This document shows positions 18,386 through 26,927 of a DNA stretch of 55,057 nt, in pieces. The stretch lies in NCBI GenBank assembly GCA_900542185.1, contig UQMZ01000024.1:1-55057 (forward strand), in the 5' to 3' direction. The DNA comes from an uncultured Bacteroidales bacterium. GTDB taxonomy: Bacteria; Bacteroidota; Bacteroidia; Bacteroidales; Muribaculaceae. Under the pieces are notes generated by a model, which was given only the letters and a program-made list of their open reading frames with translations, was not told the DNA's origin and did no database searches. Both the position numbers and the translations under genes were made by a program. Position 1 is the first letter of the stretch. Each line of letters begins with the position of its first letter.

Positions 18386-20659
18386 ATGAAAAAGACAGGT
18401 ATATTGGCGGTGATGCTGGCGGTGGCGGCCATGACCGTGAATGCGGGTGGCATAAAGCATCCGTCGCTGCTGTTCACGCCCGCGAAGGTGGCGGCGGCCA
18501 AGCAGCGGATGGCGCACGACACCGTTCAGGCCAACGGCTGGAAGCTGATCAAGGAGGAAGCCGACAGGCAGGTGAAGAAAGGAGCCAACGTGCGCAAATT
18601 AGAGTATCCGGCACTGGCGTGGCTGATGACGGGCGACACGGCGTATGCCAACACGGTGAAGCGCGAACTGCTCAAGACCGCCGAGATCAAGTCATGGGGC
18701 GACAGGGAGATGATGGCCCGCAAACCGGCATGGCGCAGCGAACTGCAGATGGCACACAAGGCTTATCAGCTCGCCGTGGCCTACGACGCCATCTATGACC
18801 GCCTTTCCGCTTCGGAGCGCAAGAAGATAGCCAACGGACTGTACCGCCTGGCCGTGGAGCCGCTGCTCGGCGACTGGGTGAACGAGCCTACCCGCATCCA
18901 CTCGCTCAACTCGATGGGCCACAACTGGTGGACGTCGTGCGCCGGCATGGGCGGCATCCTGGCGCTGGCCATAAGCAATGAGGTGCCCGAGGCCGCCAAG
19001 GGCGCGGAGGCCGTGATGGAGGCCATGCCGCAATGGTTTGACTTCGCAGGCGACGTGATACAGCACAAGCCCAAGACATTCGACCGCGACGGAGGCATGT
19101 ACGAGAGCATCAATTATGCCAGCTTCGGCATAACGGAGGCGCTGCTGTTCCGTCAGGCATGGCTCAACTCACATCCAGGCGCCAAGCTGGAGGAGATTCC
19201 GCAGATGGGTAAGCTGGCGTCCTTCTTCTGCAACGTGGCCTATCCGCGCGACGGAATGCTGTACAGCATCAACTTCGGCGACAGCCATAAGAACGTGACC
19301 GGCGAAAGCTCCATGATACTTGCCTACAACCAGGGTGCGAAGGATCCCGCCACGCTATGGTACATCAACCAGGTGGAGTCCACCCAGTTCCGCGAGGGCT
19401 TCCCGCGTCATTTCCCCATGGGCTTCCTCTATACTCCCGACCTGAGCAACGCCCCGGCCGAGCCGGCACTTGCCAAGTCGCACCTGTGGAAGGACTTCGG
19501 CTGGGCCACCATGCGCGATTCGTGGGACAAGGACGCCACGATGTTAGCCGTTAAGTCAGGTATGACCTGGAATCACTCGCACGCCGACGCCAACTCGCTG
19601 ATAGTGTTCCACAACGGCGCCGACATCATCAAGGACGCCGGCAACTGCAGCTACGGCAAACCGGAATACCGTAACTATTTCTTCCAGTCGGACGCCCACA
19701 ATGTGGTGAAATTCAACGGCGAGGGTCAGCCCACGTATCAGCAGTACCACGGCTCGATGCTGCCCGGTTCGGTGAGCGGACTCCTGGACGCAGGCAACAT
19801 CAAGTATGTGTTGGCCGACGGCACCGGCCCGATGTCGCACGCCTTCGACCGCAACTTCCGCTCGTTCCTGTGGATAGACGACATAATCTATGTGATAGAC
19901 GACATACATTCGCACAAACCGGGCCGGTTCGAATGGCTGTGGCATCCCGGCGGCAACGCAGAGAAGAAAGGCTTCGACCTGAACATCACCAACGGCGAGT
20001 CGGCCGCCTCGATACGTCCGATCTATCCGCGCCCCCTGGCTTACAGTAATTTCGTACACGATTATCCCGAGGATCTGCGTTGGGAGGTGCGTCAGGGGCC
20101 GACCGAGGACCTGAAGGACACCGAAGAATATTACGCCTTCATGCTGCCCGGCGACACCGACCGCGTGAAGGGTCTGACGGCCATCACGCTCAAGGATTCG
20201 CCCGGGCAGAAGGACGTGCCGCAGTTCGAGACACGCGAGGGCAAGGACTGGATCGGCGTGCGCGTCACGTACAAGGGTAAGGTGACCGACCTGTACATCA
20301 ATCAGCTGGCCGACGGACGGCTGATGCATCTCAATTCGTGGATCGATGCCGACGGATGGACCACCGACGCCTATATGCTTGCGGTGACATACAAGGAGGG
20401 CGGCGACCCCACGAAGCCCGATGAGGTGTTCATCAACCACGGCAGTTCGCTGCGCCGTGGCAACGAGGTGATATTCTCGTCGCTGGCCAAGCTGAACGTG
20501 ATAGCCGAGCCTGAAGGAAAGTGCATGAACCTGTGGGTCAACGGACAGCCGCGCGTCAACATGAAGTACCGTAGCTCGCTGCCCGCCCTGAAGGTGAACG
20601 GCAGCAGCGTCAATCCGCAGCGTCAGGACGGAATGATGAAGATAAGTTTGAAAAACTGA
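18386..20659 (+). CDS. Heparinase II/III-like polysaccharide lyase
   Basis: 757 aa with a signal peptide (ending MTVNAG). The N-terminal alpha/alpha-toroid (to about residue 380) includes NSMGHNWWTSCAGMGG. The heparinase II/III-like C-terminal beta-sandwich follows, with the characteristic WNHSHADANS (H397, H399, D401) and FFQSDAHNVVKFNGEGQ. Members eliminate at uronic acids in glycosaminoglycans, alginate or other acidic polymers; the subfamily is not assignable by eye. It is the last gene of the SusCD operon: a strong terminator follows at 20,697. Together with the alginate-lyase-family protein and GH88 it defines the locus as one for an acidic polysaccharide. Confidence 0.85.
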   Translation: MKKTGILAVMLAVAAMTVNAGGIKHPSLLFTPAKVAAAKQRMAHDTVQANGWKLIKEEADRQVKKGANVRKLEYPALAWLMTGDTAYANTVKRELLKTAEIKSWGDREMMARKPAWRSELQMAHKAYQLAVAYDAIYDRLSASERKKIANGLYRLAVEPLLGDWVNEPTRIHSLNSMGHNWWTSCAGMGGILALAISNEVPEAAKGAEAVMEAMPQWFDFAGDVIQHKPKTFDRDGGMYESINYASFGITEALLFRQAWLNSHPGAKLEEIPQMGKLASFFCNVAYPRDGMLYSINFGDSHKNVTGESSMILAYNQGAKDPATLWYINQVESTQFREGFPRHFPMGFLYTPDLSNAPAEPALAKSHLWKDFGWATMRDSWDKDATMLAVKSGMTWNHSHADANSLIVFHNGADIIKDAGNCSYGKPEYRNYFFQSDAHNVVKFNGEGQPTYQQYHGSMLPGSVSGLLDAGNIKYVLADGTGPMSHAFDRNFRSFLWIDDIIYVIDDIHSHKPGRFEWLWHPGGNAEKKGFDLNITNGESAASIRPIYPRPLAYSNFVHDYPEDLRWEVRQGPTEDLKDTEEYYAFMLPGDTDRVKGLTAITLKDSPGQKDVPQFETREGKDWIGVRVTYKGKVTDLYINQLADGRLMHLNSWIDADGWTTDAYMLAVTYKEGGDPTKPDEVFINHGSSLRRGNEVIFSSLAKLNVIAEPEGKCMNLWVNGQPRVNMKYRSSLPALKVNGSSVNPQRQDGMMKISLKN

Positions 20660-20696
20660 GGAAAGCATTAAGCGTTAACGAAATTTCAAACGTATT

Positions 20697-20739
20697 CGGA
20701 GCAGTAAGCATGAGTTGTTTACTGCTCCGGATTGCTTTT
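20697..20739 (+). terminator. Intrinsic terminator at the end of the SusCD operon
   Basis: A perfect 11-bp stem (20697-20707 with 20719-20729), an 11-base loop, and a short T run at 20735-20739. It lies 38 bp after the heparinase-like gene, so the following gene probably has its own promoter. I could not identify that promoter. Confidence 0.75.
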
Positions 20740-20795
20740 TGACTCCGGGGAGACCATGGACTTGATACTGACTATTAACTAATACTATACAATTT

Positions 20796-22391
20796 ATGAA
20801 GAAAGTGTTTACTCTTATCGCCGCGTTGCTGGCCGGAAGCGCCGTCTCGTCGGCACAGGTGTTTATCGGCACCACCGAGTATGAGTCTATCAACGCAGCT
20901 GCCGATGCAGCAGCCGAGGGAGACGTGATCGAGGTAAGGTCTGATGTGACCATCAGTAACCGTGTGAACTTTGACAAGATGGACAACGTGACACTGCAGG
21001 CCGTGGAAGGCGTGACCATAACATGTCGCACCAAGAACAAACTGGCGTTTCTGGTCAAGAAGCCGACCACACTGAAGAATCTGACGTTAGTGTACAATGA
21101 CGATGCGTCAAACCAGCCTCTGATCGAAGCCAGCTCGGGCAGCGGCAAGCTGAACATGGAGAACTGCTCCATGAGCAACTTCAACGGCACCAACAACCAG
21201 GGCATGATCAGCATCAAGAGCAGCGGCACCGCCGTGCTGACCAATGTGACATTCTCCAACAACGTTCTGCCCGAGGGGCGCGGCGAGGTGTTTATCGGCA
21301 ACACCGGGTCGACCGTCGACGGAAGCACTAACGCCTCCATCTTCATCGAGAAGAACCTGAGCGTGGCCGCCGGGGAGACTTTCAACCCCTCCAGCCCCTG
21401 CCGCCTTTTCATCGACGACAACCGCACGTTGGGCAGCATCCTGGTGACCGGCACCGAGGATGTGGCCAAGTTCAACCTGATGAGCGACAAGTATAGCCTC
21501 AAGGCACAGGACGGCAATATCGTGACCGGCGAATATGCCGCCGGCGAGGGTGCCGTGACCATCGGTCAGCTTGGCTTCGCCAACCTTACCGACGCCCTGG
21601 CAGCCGCCAAGGACGGCGACATCATCACCATCAACGAGGATATAACCCTCAGCAATACGGTTAACTTCAAGGATGTGAACAGCTTGACTCTCACCGCCAA
21701 GGATGGCGTGACCATCTCCTGCCTGGTGAAGAATAAGCTGGCGTTCCTGGTCAACAACAGCGCTACGCTGAAGAACCTGAAGATGACCTATACGGAGCAG
21801 GATGAGTCGACCGCTACATTAATCGAGGTAAGCTCTCCGGGTTCGAAACTGACGATGGAGAACTGCGAGATCAATGATTTTAACGGCACTAACAAACAGG
21901 GCATAATCTCTGTGAAGAACAACGGCAACATCACGCTGAACAACGTTACAACAGATAACTGTACCGTATCCGAGGGTCGCGGCGAACTTTTCTTAGGCGG
22001 CAACGGCTCTGCCATCAACGGCACGACCGACCTGTCTATCTTCCTGGAGAAAGATTACAACGTGACGGCAGGCGCCGAGTTCGCACCAGCCAAGGCTGTG
22101 AAGCTGTTTGTGGACGAGAACCGTACTATGGGTTCGGTGATTGTGGCCGGCACCGAGGATGCGACTAAGTTCGAGCTGCAGGGCACGGCATTCAGCCTCG
22201 AGGCCAAGGACGGCAACTTAGTTGCCGGCGAGTATCAGGGCGGATCGGGCATAGCCGGCATCGCCGCCGACGAGAACGCACCCGTGGAGTACTACAACCT
22301 GAACGGAATGCAGGTCAGCGCCGACAACATGACGCCCGGCGTCTACGTACGTCGTCAGGGCAACACCGCCGTCAAGGTGCTGGTGAAGTAA
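20796..22391 (+). CDS. Secreted beta-helix-like protein with two tandem modules (paralogue 1)
   Basis: 531 aa. A signal peptide (MKKVFTLIAALLAGSAVSSAQ) is followed by two modules of about 225 aa that are homologous to each other. Both contain a VFIGTTEYESINAAADAA/TIGQLGFANLTDALAAA start, then NVTLQAVEGVTITC/SLTLTAKDGVTISC, KNKLAFLV, KLNMENCSMSNFNGTNNQG/KLTMENCEINDFNGTNKQG, and EGRGE. The short repeated strands suggest a beta-helix like pectate-lyase or adhesin passengers, without visible catalytic residues. The tail (APVEYYNLNGMQVSAD, YVRRQG) is the conserved C-terminal signature of Bacteroidales secreted proteins, likely a type IX sorting signal. It is a paralogue of the 26,928-28,556 protein. 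The function is unknown; surface adhesion or glycan binding is possible. Confidence 0.8.
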   Translation: MKKVFTLIAALLAGSAVSSAQVFIGTTEYESINAAADAAAEGDVIEVRSDVTISNRVNFDKMDNVTLQAVEGVTITCRTKNKLAFLVKKPTTLKNLTLVYNDDASNQPLIEASSGSGKLNMENCSMSNFNGTNNQGMISIKSSGTAVLTNVTFSNNVLPEGRGEVFIGNTGSTVDGSTNASIFIEKNLSVAAGETFNPSSPCRLFIDDNRTLGSILVTGTEDVAKFNLMSDKYSLKAQDGNIVTGEYAAGEGAVTIGQLGFANLTDALAAAKDGDIITINEDITLSNTVNFKDVNSLTLTAKDGVTISCLVKNKLAFLVNNSATLKNLKMTYTEQDESTATLIEVSSPGSKLTMENCEINDFNGTNKQGIISVKNNGNITLNNVTTDNCTVSEGRGELFLGGNGSAINGTTDLSIFLEKDYNVTAGAEFAPAKAVKLFVDENRTMGSVIVAGTEDATKFELQGTAFSLEAKDGNLVAGEYQGGSGIAGIAADENAPVEYYNLNGMQVSADNMTPGVYVRRQGNTAVKVLVK

Positions 22392-22439
22392 TCGAACGGA
22401 CCGCGGGGTGGCGTCCATGCCGCCCGATATATAGCATAC

Positions 22440-22467
22440 AGAGGCTGTGCCCACCGGCACGGCCTCT
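22440..22467 (+). terminator. Hairpin after paralogue 1
   Basis: A 12-bp stem AGAGGCTGTGCC/GGCACGGCCTCT (one G-T pair) with loop CACC, followed by GTTGTTGTTGTTG rather than pure T. The same stem, one step more GC-rich, follows paralogue 2 at 28,609-28,636. Confidence 0.65.
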
Positions 22468-22533
22468 GTTGTTGTTGTTGAGTGGATCAGGCTTTATATC
22501 CGCATTAAGTGTAGAGCAAACACTCAAAATGCC

Positions 22534-23730
22534 ATGAAATTTTTAAGAATGATTGCCGGCGTCATGACGGCGTTGATGATGATGTCCTGCGGCGACGAGC
22601 CTGCGGAAAAAGAAACCGTGGATCCCGATGGAGGAGAGGAGACCATTGACAATGTGGAGATAACGGTGCCTCTGAGATTCGAGCACCCCGGCATCCTGCA
22701 TACTCAGGCTGACCTGAACCACCTGAAGGAGATAGCGAACGATCCCTCACATCCCGGATATAAATGCTATGAGCAGTTTGCGGCCGACTCTCATTCGAAG
22801 GCGGACTACACACTGCAGGGGCCATTCGAGTCGCTGTACCGTGGTTCGGCAGACGGGAAGCCATCGATTCAGGGCAAATACGAGTCCGACTTCAATGCCT
22901 CGTTCCAGAATGCGGTAATGTGGACAGTGACCGGCGATGAATCGCACGCCGTAAAGGCTGCCGAGATACTGAAGGCGTACGCGCGGAAAGTCACCACTAT
23001 AAACGATGACGTGCTTCTTGCCGGCATCATGGGCGTAAAATTCGTGTATGCCGCCGAGGTGATGACGCATACGTACGCACAGGGATTCACCAATGAGGAA
23101 ATCAAGGCGATAAAGAATATGTTCGAGAATATTTTCCTGCCTGTGCTCAATAACTTCATGTACACGCCGGCCTATTCCAACGGCAACTGGGGAGCGTCGG
23201 TGTGTATGTCGAAGGCTGCGATAGGAATATTCCTGGACAATCAGTCGGCATACCGTGCGGCATTGAATTTCTTCCTTACCGGCAAGGACAACGGCACGCT
23301 CCGCAATTATATATCGAACAAGACGGGCCAATGTCAGGAAAGCGGCCGGGATCAGGCCCATACACAGTTGGGCCTTTCATGTCTTGCCGTGACATGCGAG
23401 CTGGCCTACAAGCAGGGGATGGACCTTTACAAGGTGGACAACAACCGCCTGATGAGGGGCCTGGAGTATACGGCCAGATATAATAACGGTTATGAAGTGC
23501 CGTTCGAGACATGGACAGACCTGACAGGCAAGTACTGTAACTGGACCGTCATATCCGATAAGGAAAGAGGCAAGCTGCGTCCGGTATGGTATATGCCTTA
23601 CAACCATTATGTGAACAGGAAGGGACTGTCTATGCCGGAGACAGGGGAGCTGCTGGAACAGAAACTGAATCCGGAGACATATTACTACGAACATTTCGGT
23701 TTCGGACAGTTCCTGTTCAATGACAAGTGA
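22534..23730 (+). CDS. Second alginate-lyase-family lipoprotein
   Basis: 398 aa from the ATG at 22534. This gives a lipoprotein signal ending MMMSCGDE; the upstream GTG at 22447 lies in the preceding terminator hairpin and is rejected. The family pattern is the same as at 15,361: an opening FEHPGILHTQADLNHLKE, a central NWGASVCMSKAAIGIFLD, and the signature QESGRDQAHTQLG (H276). It is shorter and clearly divergent, so probably of different specificity rather than a recent duplicate. It is followed after 33 bp by GH97. By eye its GC content is lower than that of the PUL core, which may mark later acquisition. Confidence 0.78.
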   Translation: MKFLRMIAGVMTALMMMSCGDEPAEKETVDPDGGEETIDNVEITVPLRFEHPGILHTQADLNHLKEIANDPSHPGYKCYEQFAADSHSKADYTLQGPFESLYRGSADGKPSIQGKYESDFNASFQNAVMWTVTGDESHAVKAAEILKAYARKVTTINDDVLLAGIMGVKFVYAAEVMTHTYAQGFTNEEIKAIKNMFENIFLPVLNNFMYTPAYSNGNWGASVCMSKAAIGIFLDNQSAYRAALNFFLTGKDNGTLRNYISNKTGQCQESGRDQAHTQLGLSCLAVTCELAYKQGMDLYKVDNNRLMRGLEYTARYNNGYEVPFETWTDLTGKYCNWTVISDKERGKLRPVWYMPYNHYVNRKGLSMPETGELLEQKLNPETYYYEHFGFGQFLFNDK

Positions 23731-23763
23731 AGTATGATTCCTGACGAACAATAATATAGTAAG

Positions 23764-25731
23764 ATGATGCGAATATCAATAATTGTCACGGCCATGTCGA
23801 TGCTCGCAGCCCCCTGCGCGTCAGTGGCACAGTCTTTTCAAACCACATCTCCGGACGGGAATGTGAGCATTACGGTCGACAATGCCGACATACTCAGCTA
23901 CACGATTTCGTATAAAGGGAATGAGATAGTGGGAAACTCGCCACTCGGTTTTGAATTCAGGAATGAGAAACCGATGAATGGCGGTTTTGCAATAGTGAAC
24001 CATCCCGTAACAGAGAGCAAAAGCGAGAACTGGGAGCCGGTGGTGAAAAACCGTCATGCCAAAGTGTCTCAGACATGGAATGAACAGACTATGGAATTGC
24101 GCGAGAAATCGGGAGATCGCCGAAGAATGGATTTCACCGTGAGGGTGTTCAATGACGGTGTGGCGTTCAGATACACCCTTTACGGAGGAAACAGGCCCGG
24201 CAACCGCAAGATTACACGTGAATTGACAGGCTTTACACTGCCTGTATCCTCCAAGGCCTGGATGGCGAAGTACAAGAGGAATTATACATCCTCGCAGGAA
24301 TCTGAATTCATCCCCGCACCGATTGGGGATATGCCAGCGGATACGGTGTGCGGACTCCCGTTTCTGGTGGAAGTGGGAGATAAGGGATATATAGCGGTAT
24401 CAGAGGCTTACATTCATGATTATCCCGGATTCTACATAGGTAGAGGCAATGACACGGTCGATTCCGGGCAAATGACGGTAGCAACCAGACTGTCGCCGTT
24501 GCCCGGCGAAAATGAGGATGGAGTAAAGGCTCTGTTCCACGAGAAGACTTCAACGCCGTGGAGAGTGATTCTTGTAGGGGATAATCCCGGTAAATTTATA
24601 GAATCGGAGATCATAACCACACTCAATCCACCGTGTGCCATACAGGATACATCCTGGATAAAACCGGGCATGTCGGCATGGGACCATTGGTGGAGCGGCG
24701 AGGTTAAAATGGAAATGGACGTAATAAAGCAGTATATAGACTTCGCGGCAGCCCAGGGTTGGCCCTATATGCTCATAGACTGGCAATGGTATGGCAAATA
24801 CAATCGCCCTGATGCAGATATCACGACACCGGCTCCTCAACTGGATATGCCGGCAATCATAGAATATGCCGGGTCAAAAGGCGTGAAATGCTGGTTGTGG
24901 CTGTATTGTTCGGATGTGAACCGCAACGACGCCTATAAGACAGCCTTCCCGCTATATAGAGACTGGGGCATAGCCGGAGTAAAGATTGATTTCATGGACC
25001 GCGACGATCAGGAAATGGTGAACTGGTACAGACGGATAGTCAAAGAAGCAGCCGACAACAACCTGATGGTGGATTTTCATGGTGCCTATAAACCGGATGG
25101 CCTGGAACGTACGTATCCGAATCTTCTGACACGTGAGGGTGTGCTTGGCGAGGAATATTCCAAATTCTCAAACCGCATAGTGCCGCGTCATAATGTGACG
25201 CTGCCGTTCACAAGAATGCTGGCCGGCGCCATGGACTATACGCCGGGAGGATTCCTTAATGTCACTCCTTCGGAATTCAAAAGGCAGTCGCCTACGTTGG
25301 TAATGAACAGCAGATGTGCGGAACTTGCGAAATTCGTGATATATGAGAGTCCCTACACAGTGTTTTGCGACCATCCGGACAATGTATTGGGTAAGACGGG
25401 CTCCGAGTTCCTGACATCGTTCCCCACCACATGGGACGACACCCGCTTCATTGCCGGATATCCGGGAGAATATGTCGTGATTTCCCGTCAGGCCGGCGAC
25501 AGATGGTATCTCGGCGCCATGACCAACGAGCAAAGCAGGAAAGTGGATGTGGACACTTCTTTTCTGCCGTCGGGACGTTATGACGTCACCTGCTGGACAG
25601 ATGGCAAAAACGCTTCGGGTCATCCGGAGAGAGTGGCTAAAAAGACATTGAAGATATCTTCCGGAGAAAAAATCAGTATCAATATGGCGCAAGGAGGAGG
25701 TTTCGCAGCGATATTGACGCCTGTTGAATAA
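23764..25731 (+). CDS. GH97 glycosidase, retaining-type signature
   Basis: 655 aa with a signal peptide (ending SVAQ). The N-terminal beta-sandwich starts with TTSPDGNVSITVDN. The (beta/alpha)8 core includes WDHWWSGEV, YMLIDWQWYG, GVKIDFMDRDDQEMVNWY and HGAYKPDGLERTYPNLLTREG, and a C-terminal beta domain completes the GH97 layout. Retaining GH97 alpha-galactosidases use an aspartate in GVKxDF as nucleophile. It is present here (D409), with a glutamate 55 residues later (E464) as candidate acid/base. A retaining mechanism, perhaps an alpha-galactosidase or related alpha-glycosidase, is inferred. The second GH97 at 30,891 lacks this aspartate. Both probably act in the periplasm. Confidence 0.88.
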   Translation: MMRISIIVTAMSMLAAPCASVAQSFQTTSPDGNVSITVDNADILSYTISYKGNEIVGNSPLGFEFRNEKPMNGGFAIVNHPVTESKSENWEPVVKNRHAKVSQTWNEQTMELREKSGDRRRMDFTVRVFNDGVAFRYTLYGGNRPGNRKITRELTGFTLPVSSKAWMAKYKRNYTSSQESEFIPAPIGDMPADTVCGLPFLVEVGDKGYIAVSEAYIHDYPGFYIGRGNDTVDSGQMTVATRLSPLPGENEDGVKALFHEKTSTPWRVILVGDNPGKFIESEIITTLNPPCAIQDTSWIKPGMSAWDHWWSGEVKMEMDVIKQYIDFAAAQGWPYMLIDWQWYGKYNRPDADITTPAPQLDMPAIIEYAGSKGVKCWLWLYCSDVNRNDAYKTAFPLYRDWGIAGVKIDFMDRDDQEMVNWYRRIVKEAADNNLMVDFHGAYKPDGLERTYPNLLTREGVLGEEYSKFSNRIVPRHNVTLPFTRMLAGAMDYTPGGFLNVTPSEFKRQSPTLVMNSRCAELAKFVIYESPYTVFCDHPDNVLGKTGSEFLTSFPTTWDDTRFIAGYPGEYVVISRQAGDRWYLGAMTNEQSRKVDVDTSFLPSGRYDVTCWTDGKNASGHPERVAKKTLKISSGEKISINMAQGGGFAAILTPVE

Positions 25732-25753
25732 AGGAATGGTATCATGGCAGCAG

Positions 25754-25788
25754 CGCCGTCAAGGTGCTGGTGAAGTAATCGAACGGAC
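25754..25788 (+). pseudogene. Remnant: 3' end of a paralogue-1-like gene
   Basis: 35 bp identical to 22,367-22,401, i.e. the last eight codons and stop of paralogue 1 plus the first bases of its 3' region. Nothing upstream matches, so only the gene end is left. The reading frame is open only as part of this fragment. It is a footprint of a recombination, deletion or insertion event between copies of this gene family. Confidence 0.85.
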
Positions 25789-25830
25789 AGATATGATTTG
25801 CGGGCGGCCCCACTGTTTAGAAAGGACTGT

Positions 25831-25956
25831 AAGGTCCTTAAGGTCTTTAGGGACATTAGGGTCCTTAGGGTCTTTAAGGTCTTTAGGGTCTTTAGGGTCC
25901 TTAGGGTCCTTAGGGTCCTTAGGGTCTTTAAGGACTTTAAGGTCTTTAAGGACCTT
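25831..25956. repeat. 9-bp repeat array A (14 units)
   Basis: Fourteen head-to-tail 9-mers with consensus ARGGWCYTT (for example AAGGTCTTT, AGGGTCCTT, AAGGACTTT). Each unit is nearly its own reverse complement, so strand assignment is arbitrary. Because nine is a multiple of three, spurious open frames with Leu-Gly-Ser or Lys-Asp-Leu repeats arise on both strands; I do not regard these as genes. Array B starts 690 bp later, on the other side of the four-helix-bundle gene. Confidence 0.95.
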
Positions 25957-25980
25957 AATGCTATAATTTCTGTTGAAATG

Positions 25981-26012
25981 TTTGCGGTAATGCCAAATTA
26001 TTTATATTTTTG
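25981..26012 (+). promoter_or_regulatory. Promoter of the four-helix-bundle gene
   Basis: TTTG at 25981-25984, exactly 20 bp, TATTTTTG at 26005-26012. Both match the Bacteroidetes consensus. The transcript would start near 26018, between array A and the ATG at 26076, so array A is not in this RNA. Confidence 0.75.
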
Positions 26013-26075
26013 CCAGTGAGTGAGATATGGCAGTTTGAGGCTGCGTGGAGGTGAAATGTAGACATCGGGAGGCTT

Positions 26076-26621
26076 ATGAATGAACTGATTCCGAATATCG
26101 GCAACTTCAAGAAATTGCTGAGTTATCAGAAGTGTGACGTTATTTATCAAATTACATATTATTTCTGTAACAAGTTCCTGTCCCGCGGCGACAGGACCGT
26201 CGACCAGATGATCCAGGCCGCCAGAAGTGGCAAACAGAATATTGTTGAGGGATGTGCCGCTGCCTCTACTTCATCGAAAACGGAAATAAAACTGATAAAT
26301 GTGGCTAAAGCGAGTCTGAAAGAATTGCTTGAAGACTATGAGGATTATCTGAAATCAAGGGGCAAAGCGCAATGGAGTAAGGGAAGCATTGAATATGAGG
26401 CAATGCGGCGGCTCGGCAAAGAGCATAATGATGCCGCGTACTTTATGCAGCTTATTGAGACACGGCCACCCGAGACAATAGCCAACATGGCTATAATACT
26501 GCTGAATCAGGCTGATTATCTTCTTTTCAAACAGTTGGACAGATTGTCAAAAGACTTTGTTAACAATGGTGGTTTTTCGGAACGAATGAATGATCTGCGC
26601 CGAAAGAAGCGCGGCTACTGA
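26076..26621 (+). CDS. Four-helix-bundle protein (S23/23S rRNA IVP family)
   Basis: 181 aa, no signal peptide. The pattern of the 23S-rRNA-intervening-sequence (IVP/S23) family is visible: YQKCDVIYQITYYFCNKFLSRGDRTVDQMIQAARSGKQNIVEG followed by KTEIKLINVAKASLKELLEDYEDYLKSRG. Further helices (about residues 100-180) resemble the suffix seen in longer members. Relatives include rRNA intervening-sequence ORFs and Avd, the accessory protein of diversity-generating retroelements. No reverse transcriptase or rRNA is in this window, so neither role is supported. The gene has its own promoter and is bracketed by two arrays of the same 9-bp repeat, which suggests a small repeat-bounded cassette. Function unknown; nucleic-acid binding is plausible from the family. 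Confidence 0.85.
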   Translation: MNELIPNIGNFKKLLSYQKCDVIYQITYYFCNKFLSRGDRTVDQMIQAARSGKQNIVEGCAAASTSSKTEIKLINVAKASLKELLEDYEDYLKSRGKAQWSKGSIEYEAMRRLGKEHNDAAYFMQLIETRPPETIANMAIILLNQADYLLFKQLDRLSKDFVNNGGFSERMNDLRRKKRGY

Positions 26622-26645
26622 CACTCCGGGAGGAATGATGGCCTT

Positions 26646-26753
26646 AAGGACTTTAGGGACTTTAAGGACTTTAAGGTCATTAGGGTCTTTAAGGTCTTTA
26701 AGGACTTTAGGGACTTTAAGGTCTTTAAGGACTTTAAGGTCTTTAGGGTCCTT
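26646..26753. repeat. 9-bp repeat array B (12 units)
   Basis: Twelve units of the same ARGGWCYTT family as array A, starting 24 bp after the stop codon of the four-helix-bundle gene. Just downstream, AGAGGCTGTGC near 26,760 repeats the left arm of the hairpin at 22,440. The rest of the stretch to 26,927 contains an A/C-rich leader with short AACAAACC-type repeats and no gene. Confidence 0.95.
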
Positions 26754-26927
26754 TTGCAAAAGAGGCTGTGCAGATTTTTTTGAATGGTGATTGAGTGTGT
26801 GTGGAAAGTGGACCGTATAAAAGAATGTAAACAGTGAGAAGCTATTTACAAACTCAACCACTGATTACGAATCAAACAACAAACCAACAAACAACAAACC
26901 AACAATACAAACCAAACTTAACAACCC

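Noticed and set aside
22447..22533. Upstream GTG start for the second alginate-lyase-family gene
   Set aside because: It lies in the terminator hairpin and would mask the lipoprotein signal that starts at 22,534.
26076..26621. Diversity-generating retroelement accessory (Avd)
   Set aside because: Same fold family, but no reverse transcriptase and no template/variable repeat pair seen near it.
25831..26753. CRISPR array
   Set aside because: Units are 9 bp, contiguous, without spacers, and no cas genes are present.
25724..26861. Open frames made of Leu-Gly-Ser or Lys-Asp-Leu repeats across arrays A and B
   Set aside because: They result from a 9-bp unit being in frame on both strands; no independent start signals or conserved parts.
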